A DNA stretch of 13,883 nucleotides from DASPKW01 sp038244055 (GTDB lineage: Bacteria > Planctomycetota > Phycisphaerae > Tepidisphaerales > Tepidisphaeraceae): contig JBBRTW010000164.1 in the NCBI GenBank assembly GCA_038244055.1, positions 1 to 13,883 of the forward strand, given 5' to 3'. Positions 7,904 to 13,883 of this stretch are shown here, piece by piece. The notes under the pieces were generated by a model that saw nothing but the letters and a program-made list of their open reading frames with translations, was not told the DNA's origin and searched no databases. The position numbers and the translations under genes were made by a program. Position 1 is the stretch's first letter, and each line of letters begins with the position of its first letter.

Positions 7904-9433
7904 ATGACTTTCGATCTCGTACCTGATCTGTCCTATCCATTGGGCGTCGTGCCCATCGTCGTCAACGCCGGAGCCGCCCTCGGCCCGCTCCTGCTCGCCC
8001 CCATCGCCACTTTCTTCGCGATCCTCTTCAAACCCAAAGAGCTGATCGCCCTCATTCGACGCAAACCCTGGCTCCCGGTTCTGGTAATTCTGGTCATCGT
8101 CGGCCTCTGGTTCGCCCTCTCCCTCGCCTTCGCCCCCTCCCCCGCCCAGGCCGCCTCCGCTCGCAAGGCCGACCGCGTCGCCGATGACCGCCTCGGCTCC
8201 TACAAGCCCAAGGATTGGACCAGCATCGCCCTCAACCTCATCCGCGATGAGCAAATGGCCCTCAAAACCACCGGGATCAAGCCGGTCTGGGAATACTCCG
8301 CCGATGATGGCTTGGTCCTCACCACGCCCGCCGTCGCCGACGATCTCATCTTCGCCGGCGCGGCCGTCCAGGATGGCCCGGGTTTCCTCGGCGAACTGTT
8401 CGCCGTCGACCGAGCGGGCGTGATGAAATGGAAGATCGACACGTTCGAAAATGACGGCCTCAAGCCCTTCTTCTCATCACCCGTCCTGTCCTCCGACAAG
8501 AAGTCGATCATCATCGGGCAGGGTTTACATGATGATAAAGATTGCGCCCTGATCTGTGTCGATGCGGCCACCGGTCGCGCAAAATGGCAGGTTAAGACCT
8601 CGCTCCATATCGAATCCACGCCCGCCGTATGGAAGGACCTGGCCGTCGCCGGCGCCGGGGCAATCGAAGACGCCGATCACAAACCCAAAAGCGACCCCGG
8701 CTTTGTCTTTGCCGTCGAGATTTCCACAGGCAAACAACTCTGGAAGCATCCCGTCAACGATCCCGAATCCTCCCCCGCCATCGCCGAGGATGGTTCGATC
8801 TACATCGGCTCGGGCTTCAACGGCAATGCTGTCGTCGCCCTCCGCTCTGATTCCGATGAGGACCTCAAATCCAAAAAACTCCCGCGCGAAATCTGGAAGA
8901 TACCAGCGCCTTACCCCATCACCGGCCCCGTGACCGTTGCCGGCGATCTCATCCTCGTCGGCGGTGGAAACTCCGATTTCGTCTTCGCCGACCCCAACCC
9001 CGCCGGCATCGTCCTGGCCATCAATCGCAAGGACGGCTCCATCAAATGGCAGACCAGCACCGAAGACGCCGTTCTCAACCGCATCGTCGTTCAGGACGGC
9101 AAAGTCTTCTGCCCCGTCCGCAACGGCAACGTCCTCGCCCTCAACCTGGCCGATGGTAAGCAAATCTGGAAACAGCCCGTCTCCGGCAAGTCCCCCATCA
9201 AGGCCGGCATCGCGGTTGCCAACAATACGGTCTTCGCCGTTTCCAGCGATGGCTACCTCGCCCTCTTGAATGCCGCCGACGGCAAGCTCATCGAAAAACA
9301 CCCCCTCAACGCCCCCGGCAAACCCGGCAAGCAGGGCCTCACCGTCTCCACCCCTCTCATCGACGGCCAGAACCTCTACGTAGGCTCCGAAACCGCCGGC
9401 CTCCACAGCTTCCAAATGATCCAACCCAAATAA
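7904..9433 (+). CDS. Membrane-anchored PQQ-like (BamB-like) beta-propeller protein
   Basis: A 509-residue protein starting at ATG 7904, with AAAGG 9 nt upstream (a second AAGGA abuts the ATG). Two hydrophobic segments lie at the N-terminus (about 14-42 and 56-77), separated by a basic loop (KPKELIALIRRKP). By the positive-inside rule the loop is cytoplasmic and the C-terminal propeller lies outside the membrane. From about residue 115 PQQ-type blades repeat: LFAVDRAGVMKWKIDT (165-180), ALICVDAATGRAKWQV (215-230), VFAVEISTGKQLWK (268-281), VLAINRKDGSIKWQ (370-383), VLALNLADGKQIWK (410-423) and LALLNAADGKLIEK (452-465). No quinoprotein catalytic or haem motif is visible, so a scaffold or sensor role is the likelier reading. 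It precedes the PEP-utilising fusion gene by 106 bp on the same strand, and no terminator hairpin separates them, so co-transcription is plausible. Confidence 0.88.
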   Translation: MTFDLVPDLSYPLGVVPIVVNAGAALGPLLLAPIATFFAILFKPKELIALIRRKPWLPVLVILVIVGLWFALSLAFAPSPAQAASARKADRVADDRLGSYKPKDWTSIALNLIRDEQMALKTTGIKPVWEYSADDGLVLTTPAVADDLIFAGAAVQDGPGFLGELFAVDRAGVMKWKIDTFENDGLKPFFSSPVLSSDKKSIIIGQGLHDDKDCALICVDAATGRAKWQVKTSLHIESTPAVWKDLAVAGAGAIEDADHKPKSDPGFVFAVEISTGKQLWKHPVNDPESSPAIAEDGSIYIGSGFNGNAVVALRSDSDEDLKSKKLPREIWKIPAPYPITGPVTVAGDLILVGGGNSDFVFADPNPAGIVLAINRKDGSIKWQTSTEDAVLNRIVVQDGKVFCPVRNGNVLALNLADGKQIWKQPVSGKSPIKAGIAVANNTVFAVSSDGYLALLNAADGKLIEKHPLNAPGKPGKQGLTVSTPLIDGQNLYVGSETAGLHSFQMIQPK

Positions 9434-9445
9434 CCCCGCATCAGA

Positions 9446-9501
9446 CATTCATCATTCATCATTCATCATTCCGCATTCATCAATTCAGCATTCATCTTCA
9501 T
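9446..9501 (+). repeat. Heptanucleotide short tandem repeat array (CATTCAT type)
   Basis: Five units follow one another in an exact 7-bp register from 9446 to 9480: CATTCAT three times, CATTCCG, CATTCAT. The array then continues in degenerate form (another CATTCAT at 9489-9495, then CTTCAT). It lies in the gap after the propeller gene stop codon. Confidence 0.8.
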
Positions 9502-9503
9502 CC

Positions 9504-9531
9504 TACTGCCAACTGCCTACTGCCTACTACA
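9504..9531 (+). repeat. Heptanucleotide short tandem repeat array (TACTGCC type)
   Basis: Four units in exact 7-bp register: TACTGCC, AACTGCC, TACTGCC, TACTACA. It begins two bases after the CATTCAT-type array and ends 8 bases before the ATG of the fusion gene, occupying the place where a ribosome binding site would be expected. Confidence 0.75.
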
Positions 9532-9539
9532 CCACCCCA

Positions 9540-12500
9540 ATGATCCTCACCGCCACCTATCTCCAAACCCTCACCGACTGTCGCGACAAATCCCTCGCCG
9601 GCGGGAAGGCCGTCAACCTGGGCGTCCTTCTCCGCGCCGGCTTCGCCGTGCCCGATGGTTTTGTCGTCACCACAGATGCCTACCGCCACTGGTCGGCCGG
9701 AAAATCCGAAGAGATTCCCGATGATCTCACCCAGGCCATCCTCAAGGCCTACCGCGGCATGGGCTCGCCTTCTGTCGCCGTCCGCTCCTCCGCCACGGCC
9801 GAGGACATGTCCGAAGCCTCCATGGCCGGGCAGTACGAAACCTATCTCGACATCCGCGATGAGCATTCGCTCCTCAATCGCATCCGCTGCTGCTGGGCCT
9901 CGCTCGATTCCCCGCGCACCCGCGCCTACCTCCATCAGCATGGTATCGACATCCACCAGGTCGCCATGGCCGTCGTCGTGCAGCGCCTGGTCCCGTCTGA
10001 TGTCGCGGGCGTCCTTTTCACCGCCAACCCTCAGACCGGCTCGCGCCATGAGATGCTCATCGAGGCTTCCTGGGGCCTGGGCGAGGCGGTGGTCTCCGGG
10101 CGCGTGCAGCCCGATGTGCTCCGCCTCGAAGGCGCTACCGGCAGGGTGGTCCACGCCCGCATCGCCGACAAGCAAATCATGATCCCGCCGGGCGGGCACT
10201 CGCATGAAGATGTCCCCGTCGATGAAGACCGCCGCACCATTCCCTGCCTCAAATCCGCCGATGTCACCGCCCTCTGGAAGCTCGGCCAAAAGGCCGCCGA
10301 CCATTTCGGCCGCCCGCAGGATATCGAATGGGCCGTCCATAACGGCAACCTCTACCTCCTCCAATCCCGCCCCATCACCACGCTTGAAGATGCCGAAACC
10401 TACGAGCTTCTTCTCCAATCCACCCGCGCCCAGCTTCGCGGCCTGCTCGAAAAAGGCCGCGGCCCGTGGGTCGTCCATAACCTCTCCGAAACCCTCCCCC
10501 ACCCGACGCCCCTCACCTGGTCCGTCATCGAGCGCTTCATGTCCGGCGCGGGCGGCTTCGGGTCGATGTACCGCACTTCCGGCTTCGATCCCTCGCCCCT
10601 GGTCTGCAAGGAAGGTTTCCTCACGCTGGTGGCCGGCAAGATCTACATGGATGCCGCCCTCTGCCCCGAGATGTTCTTTGAAGGCTACCCCTTCAAATAC
10701 GATGTCGAGCAACTCCGCAAGAATCCCGACGCCGCCCAGTCGCCCCCCAGCATTCCCTGCGGCCCGGCCGTGGCCCGCATGAAAATGCTCCGCCGCGCCA
10801 TGGCCGCCGGCGTCAAGATTCACTCCCTGGCCGATTCCTACGACGCGCGCCTCACCGGCGAAGTCATCCCCGCCTTCGTCGCCTGGGTGAAGGAGCAGAA
10901 GCAAACCGACCTCCGCGCCCTCGCCACCGCCGATGTCGTCACCCTCTGGCACCACCGCGAGCATCGGGTGATGGATGATTTTGCGCCGCAGTCGCTTCTC
11001 CCCAGCCTCATTTCCGGCGCGGCCCTGGCCGAGCTGCGCACGTTCCTCGAAGAGTGCTTCTGGGATCACGACCCCGATGAGCTGACCAATCTCCTCTCCT
11101 CCGGCCACGAAGCCGACAAGACCGTCCTCGCCAACGCCCAGCTCTACGAAGTCGCCCAGGGCGAAGAGCCGGCCGAGAAGTGGCTGGCCGAGTATGGCCA
11201 CCGCGCCCCCGAAGAGTTCGACCTGGCCACCCCGCGCTGGCGCGAGCGCCCGCAGGAACTCCTGGCCATGGCCCGCCGCCTCCGCGATGGCGCGAGCCCG
11301 GCCGACATCCACCACGCGCATCTCAAGAAGATCGAGCAGCAGCTCGCCTCCCTGCGCGAAGCGCTTTCCGAATCCGACCGCGCCGAGCTCGATCGCCGCC
11401 TGTCGCTGGCCCGCCGCTACATGCGCTTTCGCGAAGATGGCAAATTCTATCTGATGCTCGGCTACGATCTGCTGCGCGATCTCGCCCTCGAAATTGGCCG
11501 GCGCTTGGAAATCGGCGAGGATGTTTTCTTCCTCACCCGCGAGGAAATGATCGATGCCCTGCATATCGGTTTCGCGCCCCATCATCTCATCGCCCAGCGC
11601 AAGACCCACCGCAAAGCCGAGAAACGCATCCCCCTGCCCTATGTGATTGATGAAGCGGCCATCGAATCGCTCGGCGCTCCGGCCAACTCGCAACTCGCAA
11701 CGGGCAACTCGCAACTCGAAGCATTCGGCATCTCCCCCGGCACTTCCACCGGCCCCGCCCGCATCGTCCGCACCCCCGAATCCGCCGGAGATCTCGGCCA
11801 GCGCTACATCCTCGTCTGCCCCTCCACCGACCCCTCCTGGACCCCCCTGTTCACCAACGCCGCCGGCCTGATCCTCGAATGCGGCGGCACCCTCTCCCAC
11901 GGCGCGGTCGTCGCCCGCGAAATGTCCATCCCCGCCGTCGTCCTCCGCGATGCCTGCACGCTCCTCAAAGAAGGCGACACCATCACCATCGACGGCCGCA
12001 ACGGACAAGTCACCCGCGACGACGCCTCCACCGATGCAACCGCCGCCACCGCCGACAAAAACGTCCTCATCGCCGAATCGCTCAACCCGTCGCTTCCTTC
12101 ATCCCGCCCCAACGACAATGTTCTCCCCTACGGTCAACGAACCATTGACAATGGACCATTGACCATTGACCGCTCCCCATCCGACACCCGCATCGACCGC
12201 TCCCTCACCCCTCCCCCGCGCGCCAGAATAGAGCGCAACGCCGCCCGTCTCCGCAATCTCTTCCTCCTCGGCTGGGGTCTTTACCTGCTCCTGGCCTTCA
12301 TCCTCCCCGATGCGGTTCTCTTTACGCCCTCGCTCTCCTTCCTCGACACCTTCCTCTGGCCGCTGGTTCGCGTTTTCGGCAAGCCCGGCGCGGTCGCGAT
12401 CATCGCCGCCGTCCTCGCGGCGCTGACCATGCTCGGTCAGAAATACCTCACCGACAACGACCGTCTCGTCGTCGCCAAGCGCCGCGCCATGCTTCTTCAA

Positions 12501-13280
12501 AAAGAAGCCGCTCAGTTCCCCTCTGATTCCCCGCGCGCTCGCGCCCTCCGCGCCCTCGCCGCGCCCGTCCAGACTCGAGTCGTCGCCGCCGCCATGCTTC
12601 CCATCGGCCTCCTGCTCGGCCCGATGGTCATGGTCTTCTTCTGGCTCCCCGCCCGCGTCGACCCCGCCAGTTGGAACGCCGCGCCCGGAAAATACGTCGA
12701 CCTCGTCGCCACCGTTAAAACCGACCGCCTCGATTCCCTCGCGCTCGACCTCCCGCAAGGTCTGACCCTCGACTCCACCACGCCCCTCATTCAAAAAGTC
12801 CCGCCCATCCGCAAGACACTCGAAAAGCTCCGCGACACGAAATACAAGCCCAATGACCTTTCCAATGAAAAGTGGGAGATCCGCGAGCACGCCGAGCAAT
12901 ATCGCACGGACCTGCTCAACAACCTCAACGACTATTTGAAGAACATCCCTCCCCAGCCCATCACCTGGCGCATCAACACGCCCGAGAATATCTCCGATCG
13001 CTGGCCCGTCACCGTCCGCGCCGATTACTCCAAATCCCTCTCCGCCCAGATCGTCGCCGGCGACCAGTACCCGCCCGCGCCGACCGAAATCGACAACACG
13101 CCCAACGACCCGCTCGTCTCCCTCAAGCTCGTCTACCCCGATTCCGACACCAAGCGCACCTTCTGGGTCCACCCCATCAACTTCGGCCTCTTCCACTTCG
13201 AGCCCGGCTGGCTCACCGTCTATCTCCTGGCCTACCTCCCCGCCATGTTCGGCCTCAGGGCGCTCCTCAAAGTCGCATAA
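9540..13280 (+). CDS. PEP synthase/rifampicin-phosphotransferase-like protein fused to a DUF106/EMC3-like membrane module
   Basis: A 1246-residue protein. Residues 1-283 are a PPDK_N-type ATP-grasp domain: LAGGKAVNLG (19-28), VPDGFVVTTDAY (37-48), VAVRSSATAEDMSEASMAGQ (79-98), GVLFTANPQTG (157-167), DIEWAV (261-266) and QSRPIT (275-280). Residues 284-727 are a middle domain (NLSETLPHPTPLTW near 314; DVFFLTREEM near 665). Residues 728-828 are a swivelling PEP-utiliser domain with the phospho-acceptor His787 in GGTLSHGAVVAREMSIPAVV. The order ATP-grasp, middle, His domain is that of rifampicin phosphotransferase; the PEP-synthase TIM barrel is absent. After a linker come hydrophobic segments at about 907-929, 949-966, 1015-1040 and 1223-1246, with a basic helix (NDRLVVAKRRAMLLQKEAA, 973-991) between the second and third and about 180 soluble residues before the last. 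This resembles DUF106/EMC3-TMCO1 (Oxa1-superfamily) proteins. No ATG, GTG or TTG in frame separates the halves. No Shine-Dalgarno site precedes the ATG. The phosphorylated substrate is unknown. Confidence 0.85.
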   Translation: MILTATYLQTLTDCRDKSLAGGKAVNLGVLLRAGFAVPDGFVVTTDAYRHWSAGKSEEIPDDLTQAILKAYRGMGSPSVAVRSSATAEDMSEASMAGQYETYLDIRDEHSLLNRIRCCWASLDSPRTRAYLHQHGIDIHQVAMAVVVQRLVPSDVAGVLFTANPQTGSRHEMLIEASWGLGEAVVSGRVQPDVLRLEGATGRVVHARIADKQIMIPPGGHSHEDVPVDEDRRTIPCLKSADVTALWKLGQKAADHFGRPQDIEWAVHNGNLYLLQSRPITTLEDAETYELLLQSTRAQLRGLLEKGRGPWVVHNLSETLPHPTPLTWSVIERFMSGAGGFGSMYRTSGFDPSPLVCKEGFLTLVAGKIYMDAALCPEMFFEGYPFKYDVEQLRKNPDAAQSPPSIPCGPAVARMKMLRRAMAAGVKIHSLADSYDARLTGEVIPAFVAWVKEQKQTDLRALATADVVTLWHHREHRVMDDFAPQSLLPSLISGAALAELRTFLEECFWDHDPDELTNLLSSGHEADKTVLANAQLYEVAQGEEPAEKWLAEYGHRAPEEFDLATPRWRERPQELLAMARRLRDGASPADIHHAHLKKIEQQLASLREALSESDRAELDRRLSLARRYMRFREDGKFYLMLGYDLLRDLALEIGRRLEIGEDVFFLTREEMIDALHIGFAPHHLIAQRKTHRKAEKRIPLPYVIDEAAIESLGAPANSQLATGNSQLEAFGISPGTSTGPARIVRTPESAGDLGQRYILVCPSTDPSWTPLFTNAAGLILECGGTLSHGAVVAREMSIPAVVLRDACTLLKEGDTITIDGRNGQVTRDDASTDATAATADKNVLIAESLNPSLPSSRPNDNVLPYGQRTIDNGPLTIDRSPSDTRIDRSLTPPPRARIERNAARLRNLFLLGWGLYLLLAFILPDAVLFTPSLSFLDTFLWPLVRVFGKPGAVAIIAAVLAALTMLGQKYLTDNDRLVVAKRRAMLLQKEAAQFPSDSPRARALRALAAPVQTRVVAAAMLPIGLLLGPMVMVFFWLPARVDPASWNAAPGKYVDLVATVKTDRLDSLALDLPQGLTLDSTTPLIQKVPPIRKTLEKLRDTKYKPNDLSNEKWEIREHAEQYRTDLLNNLNDYLKNIPPQPITWRINTPENISDRWPVTVRADYSKSLSAQIVAGDQYPPAPTEIDNTPNDPLVSLKLVYPDSDTKRTFWVHPINFGLFHFEPGWLTVYLLAYLPAMFGLRALLKVA
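11684..11718 (+). repeat. In-frame heptanucleotide array (CAACTCG type) inside the fusion gene
   Basis: Five units in exact 7-bp register: CAACTCG, CAACTCG, CAACGGG, CAACTCG, CAACTCG. It encodes NSQLATGNSQLE (about residues 716-727), directly before the GISPGTSTGPARIV start of the phospho-histidine domain, so it sits in the linker between the middle and swivelling domains. Confidence 0.85.
12143..12170 (+). repeat. In-frame heptanucleotide array (CATTGAC type) at the fusion junction
   Basis: Four units in exact 7-bp register: CATTGAC, AATGGAC, CATTGAC, CATTGAC, with weaker related sequence (GGTCAAC) just upstream. It encodes TIDNGPLTID near residues 868-877, in the low-complexity linker between the phosphotransferase half and the membrane half. 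Confidence 0.8.
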
Positions 13281-13303
13281 CGCCTCGTCAGGGTCACACC
13301 ACC

Positions 13304-13368
13304 AGGGTCAGGAGCCGGCCACCAGAAATCTCAACTGCGCTGCAAACCGTCCCCCGGCTCCTGACCCT
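13304..13368. repeat. 15-bp perfect inverted repeat after the fusion gene
   Basis: AGGGTCAGGAGCCGG (13304-13318) is the exact reverse complement of CCGGCTCCTGACCCT (13354-13368), with 35 bp between. It starts 24 bp after the fusion gene stop codon. It could fold as a long stem-loop and serve as a 3' end or weak terminator, although the loop is long and only TTT follows. It could instead be the two ends of a short dispersed element. A partial direct copy (CAGGGTCA, 13289-13296) lies 14 bp before the left arm's CAGGGTCA. Confidence 0.65.
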
Positions 13369-13459
13369 TTCCGCACCGGATTTGCAAGCGCCACGCCCCA
13401 TAATCATGCCCCGCCCGCTCCTGTATACCCTATCTGCCCCGCATCGTTCTATCTTCCAC

Positions 13460-13487
13460 ATTTGACCTTTTTCATTTGACATTTGCC
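13460..13487 (+). repeat. Heptanucleotide short tandem repeat array (ATTTGAC type)
   Basis: Four units in exact 7-bp register: ATTTGAC, CTTTTTC, ATTTGAC, ATTTGCC. It lies in the gap between the fusion gene and the PAS gene. The third and fourth units create a perfect TTGACA (13476-13481) facing the PAS gene, though the best -10 match downstream (GTGAAT at 13500-13505, 18-bp spacing) is poor. Confidence 0.65.
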
Positions 13488-13551
13488 TTGGCGAAGCCCG
13501 TGAATCCCCTCCTCCCATACGCCGATAAGCCAATGGGAAGACACAGGGATA

Positions 13552-13883
13552 ATGCGCACCACACCACGAGGTCCACGAGCACGCGGCATCAGGCTGGCGA
13601 TATCCATCGCCTTCCTCGCGCATGTCGTTTTCCTCTTCACCCTCCTTCCCCTCTCCAATCCATATCTCTCCGGGCTCGATCTCAGCCGCTTCGATCTGGC
13701 GGTCATCGGCTGCTTCGGACTGATCTCCCTCATCGCCGCCTCGCTGGGTCTGCGCATCTTCCTCCGCCGCCGCTTCGCCTCCGAACTCGCCCTCTCGCGC
13801 TCCGAGGCCTTCGCCCGCGCCACCGTCGACGCCCTGCCCACCCACATCGCCATCATCGATAAATGGGGCTCGATCGTCGCCAC
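13552..13883 (+). CDS. Membrane-bound PAS-domain sensor protein, partial (N-terminus only)
   Basis: This frame is open from ATG 13552 to the right edge (110 codons visible). A stop lies at 13501-13503 and no other start codon falls between, so the start is well defined; the upstream AGGGA is too close to the ATG to be a good ribosome binding site. Two hydrophobic segments (about residues 13-34 and 47-69) are joined by a short loop (SNPYLSGLDLSRF). A basic stretch and short helix (LRRRFASELALSRSEAFA) follow, then VDALPTHIAIIDKWGSIVA, the typical first strand of a PAS domain. Such an arrangement usually belongs to a sensor histidine kinase or a diguanylate cyclase; the output domain lies beyond the window, so the class cannot be decided. 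It is on the same strand as the fusion gene but 271 bp downstream, beyond an inverted repeat, so it may have its own promoter. Confidence 0.75.
   Translation, partial: MRTTPRGPRARGIRLAISIAFLAHVVFLFTLLPLSNPYLSGLDLSRFDLAVIGCFGLISLIAASLGLRIFLRRRFASELALSRSEAFARATVDALPTHIAIIDKWGSIVA

Noticed and set aside
9498..12008. Long open frame (836 codons) on the minus strand, antisense to the fusion gene
   Set aside because: Its translation is rich in Gly, Ala, Asp and Glu with no domain motif, while the + strand frame carries clear ATP-grasp and phospho-histidine motifs. It is a shadow caused by C-ending codons on the + strand.
12099..13196. 365-codon minus strand frame opposite the membrane half of the fusion gene
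   Set aside because: Gly/Glu/Asp-rich, motif-free shadow; the + strand shows coherent membrane helices.
9540..13280. Calling the fusion protein PEP synthase (ppsA) or pyruvate phosphate dikinase
   Set aside because: The C-terminal PEP/pyruvate TIM barrel is missing and the histidine domain follows a large middle domain, as in rifampicin-phosphotransferase-type enzymes, so the substrate cannot be assumed.
13564..13579. CCACGAG repeated twice with a 9-bp period at the start of the PAS gene
   Set aside because: Only two units and within the coding start; too short to call an array, though it may be a remnant of another dispersed repeat.

Overview
The window is GC-rich bacterial DNA, and several features point tentatively to the Planctomycetota or another PVC-type lineage. 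These are long secreted TPR, FG-GAP and PQQ-type propeller proteins, several dispersed short-repeat families between genes, and weak or absent Shine-Dalgarno sites on some genes. No rRNA, tRNA or other taxonomic marker is present, so this is inference. The + strand is visibly C-rich along the whole window, whichever strand is coding.

Left half, read leftward (7572 to 1): three genes form a probable operon of exported proteins. The first is a 1379-residue TPR protein with a signal peptide and a TolA/YbgF-like charged coiled coil. The second is a 613-residue FG-GAP/VCBS seven-blade propeller protein. The third is a secreted PQQ-like (BamB-like) propeller protein that runs off the left edge. A REPIN, meaning two inverted REP hairpins with GTAG heads and a compensatory base-pair change, lies between the last two genes and abuts the ribosome binding site of the third.

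Centre (7573-7903): a 331-bp divergent intergenic region. It holds two direct copies of a second REP-like hairpin family and a good candidate leftward sigma70-type promoter.

Right half, read rightward (7904 to 13883): a membrane-anchored PQQ-like propeller protein comes first. A 1246-residue fusion protein follows: ATP-grasp (PPDK_N-type) domain, a middle domain, then a swivelling phospho-histidine domain in the order known from rifampicin phosphotransferase. It is joined to a C-terminal multi-pass membrane module resembling the DUF106/EMC3-TMCO1 branch of the Oxa1/YidC/Get1 superfamily. Last is the start of a two-TM PAS-domain sensor protein, cut by the right edge.

The most unusual features are this fusion and five separate arrays of short tandem repeats, each of a different sequence but all with an exact 7-bp period. 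Two arrays lie before the fusion gene, replacing its expected ribosome binding site. Two lie in frame inside it, exactly at its two domain junctions. One lies upstream of the PAS gene. The arrays suggest a repeat-generating process that has colonised non-coding spacers and interdomain linkers, and that may have helped create the fusion.
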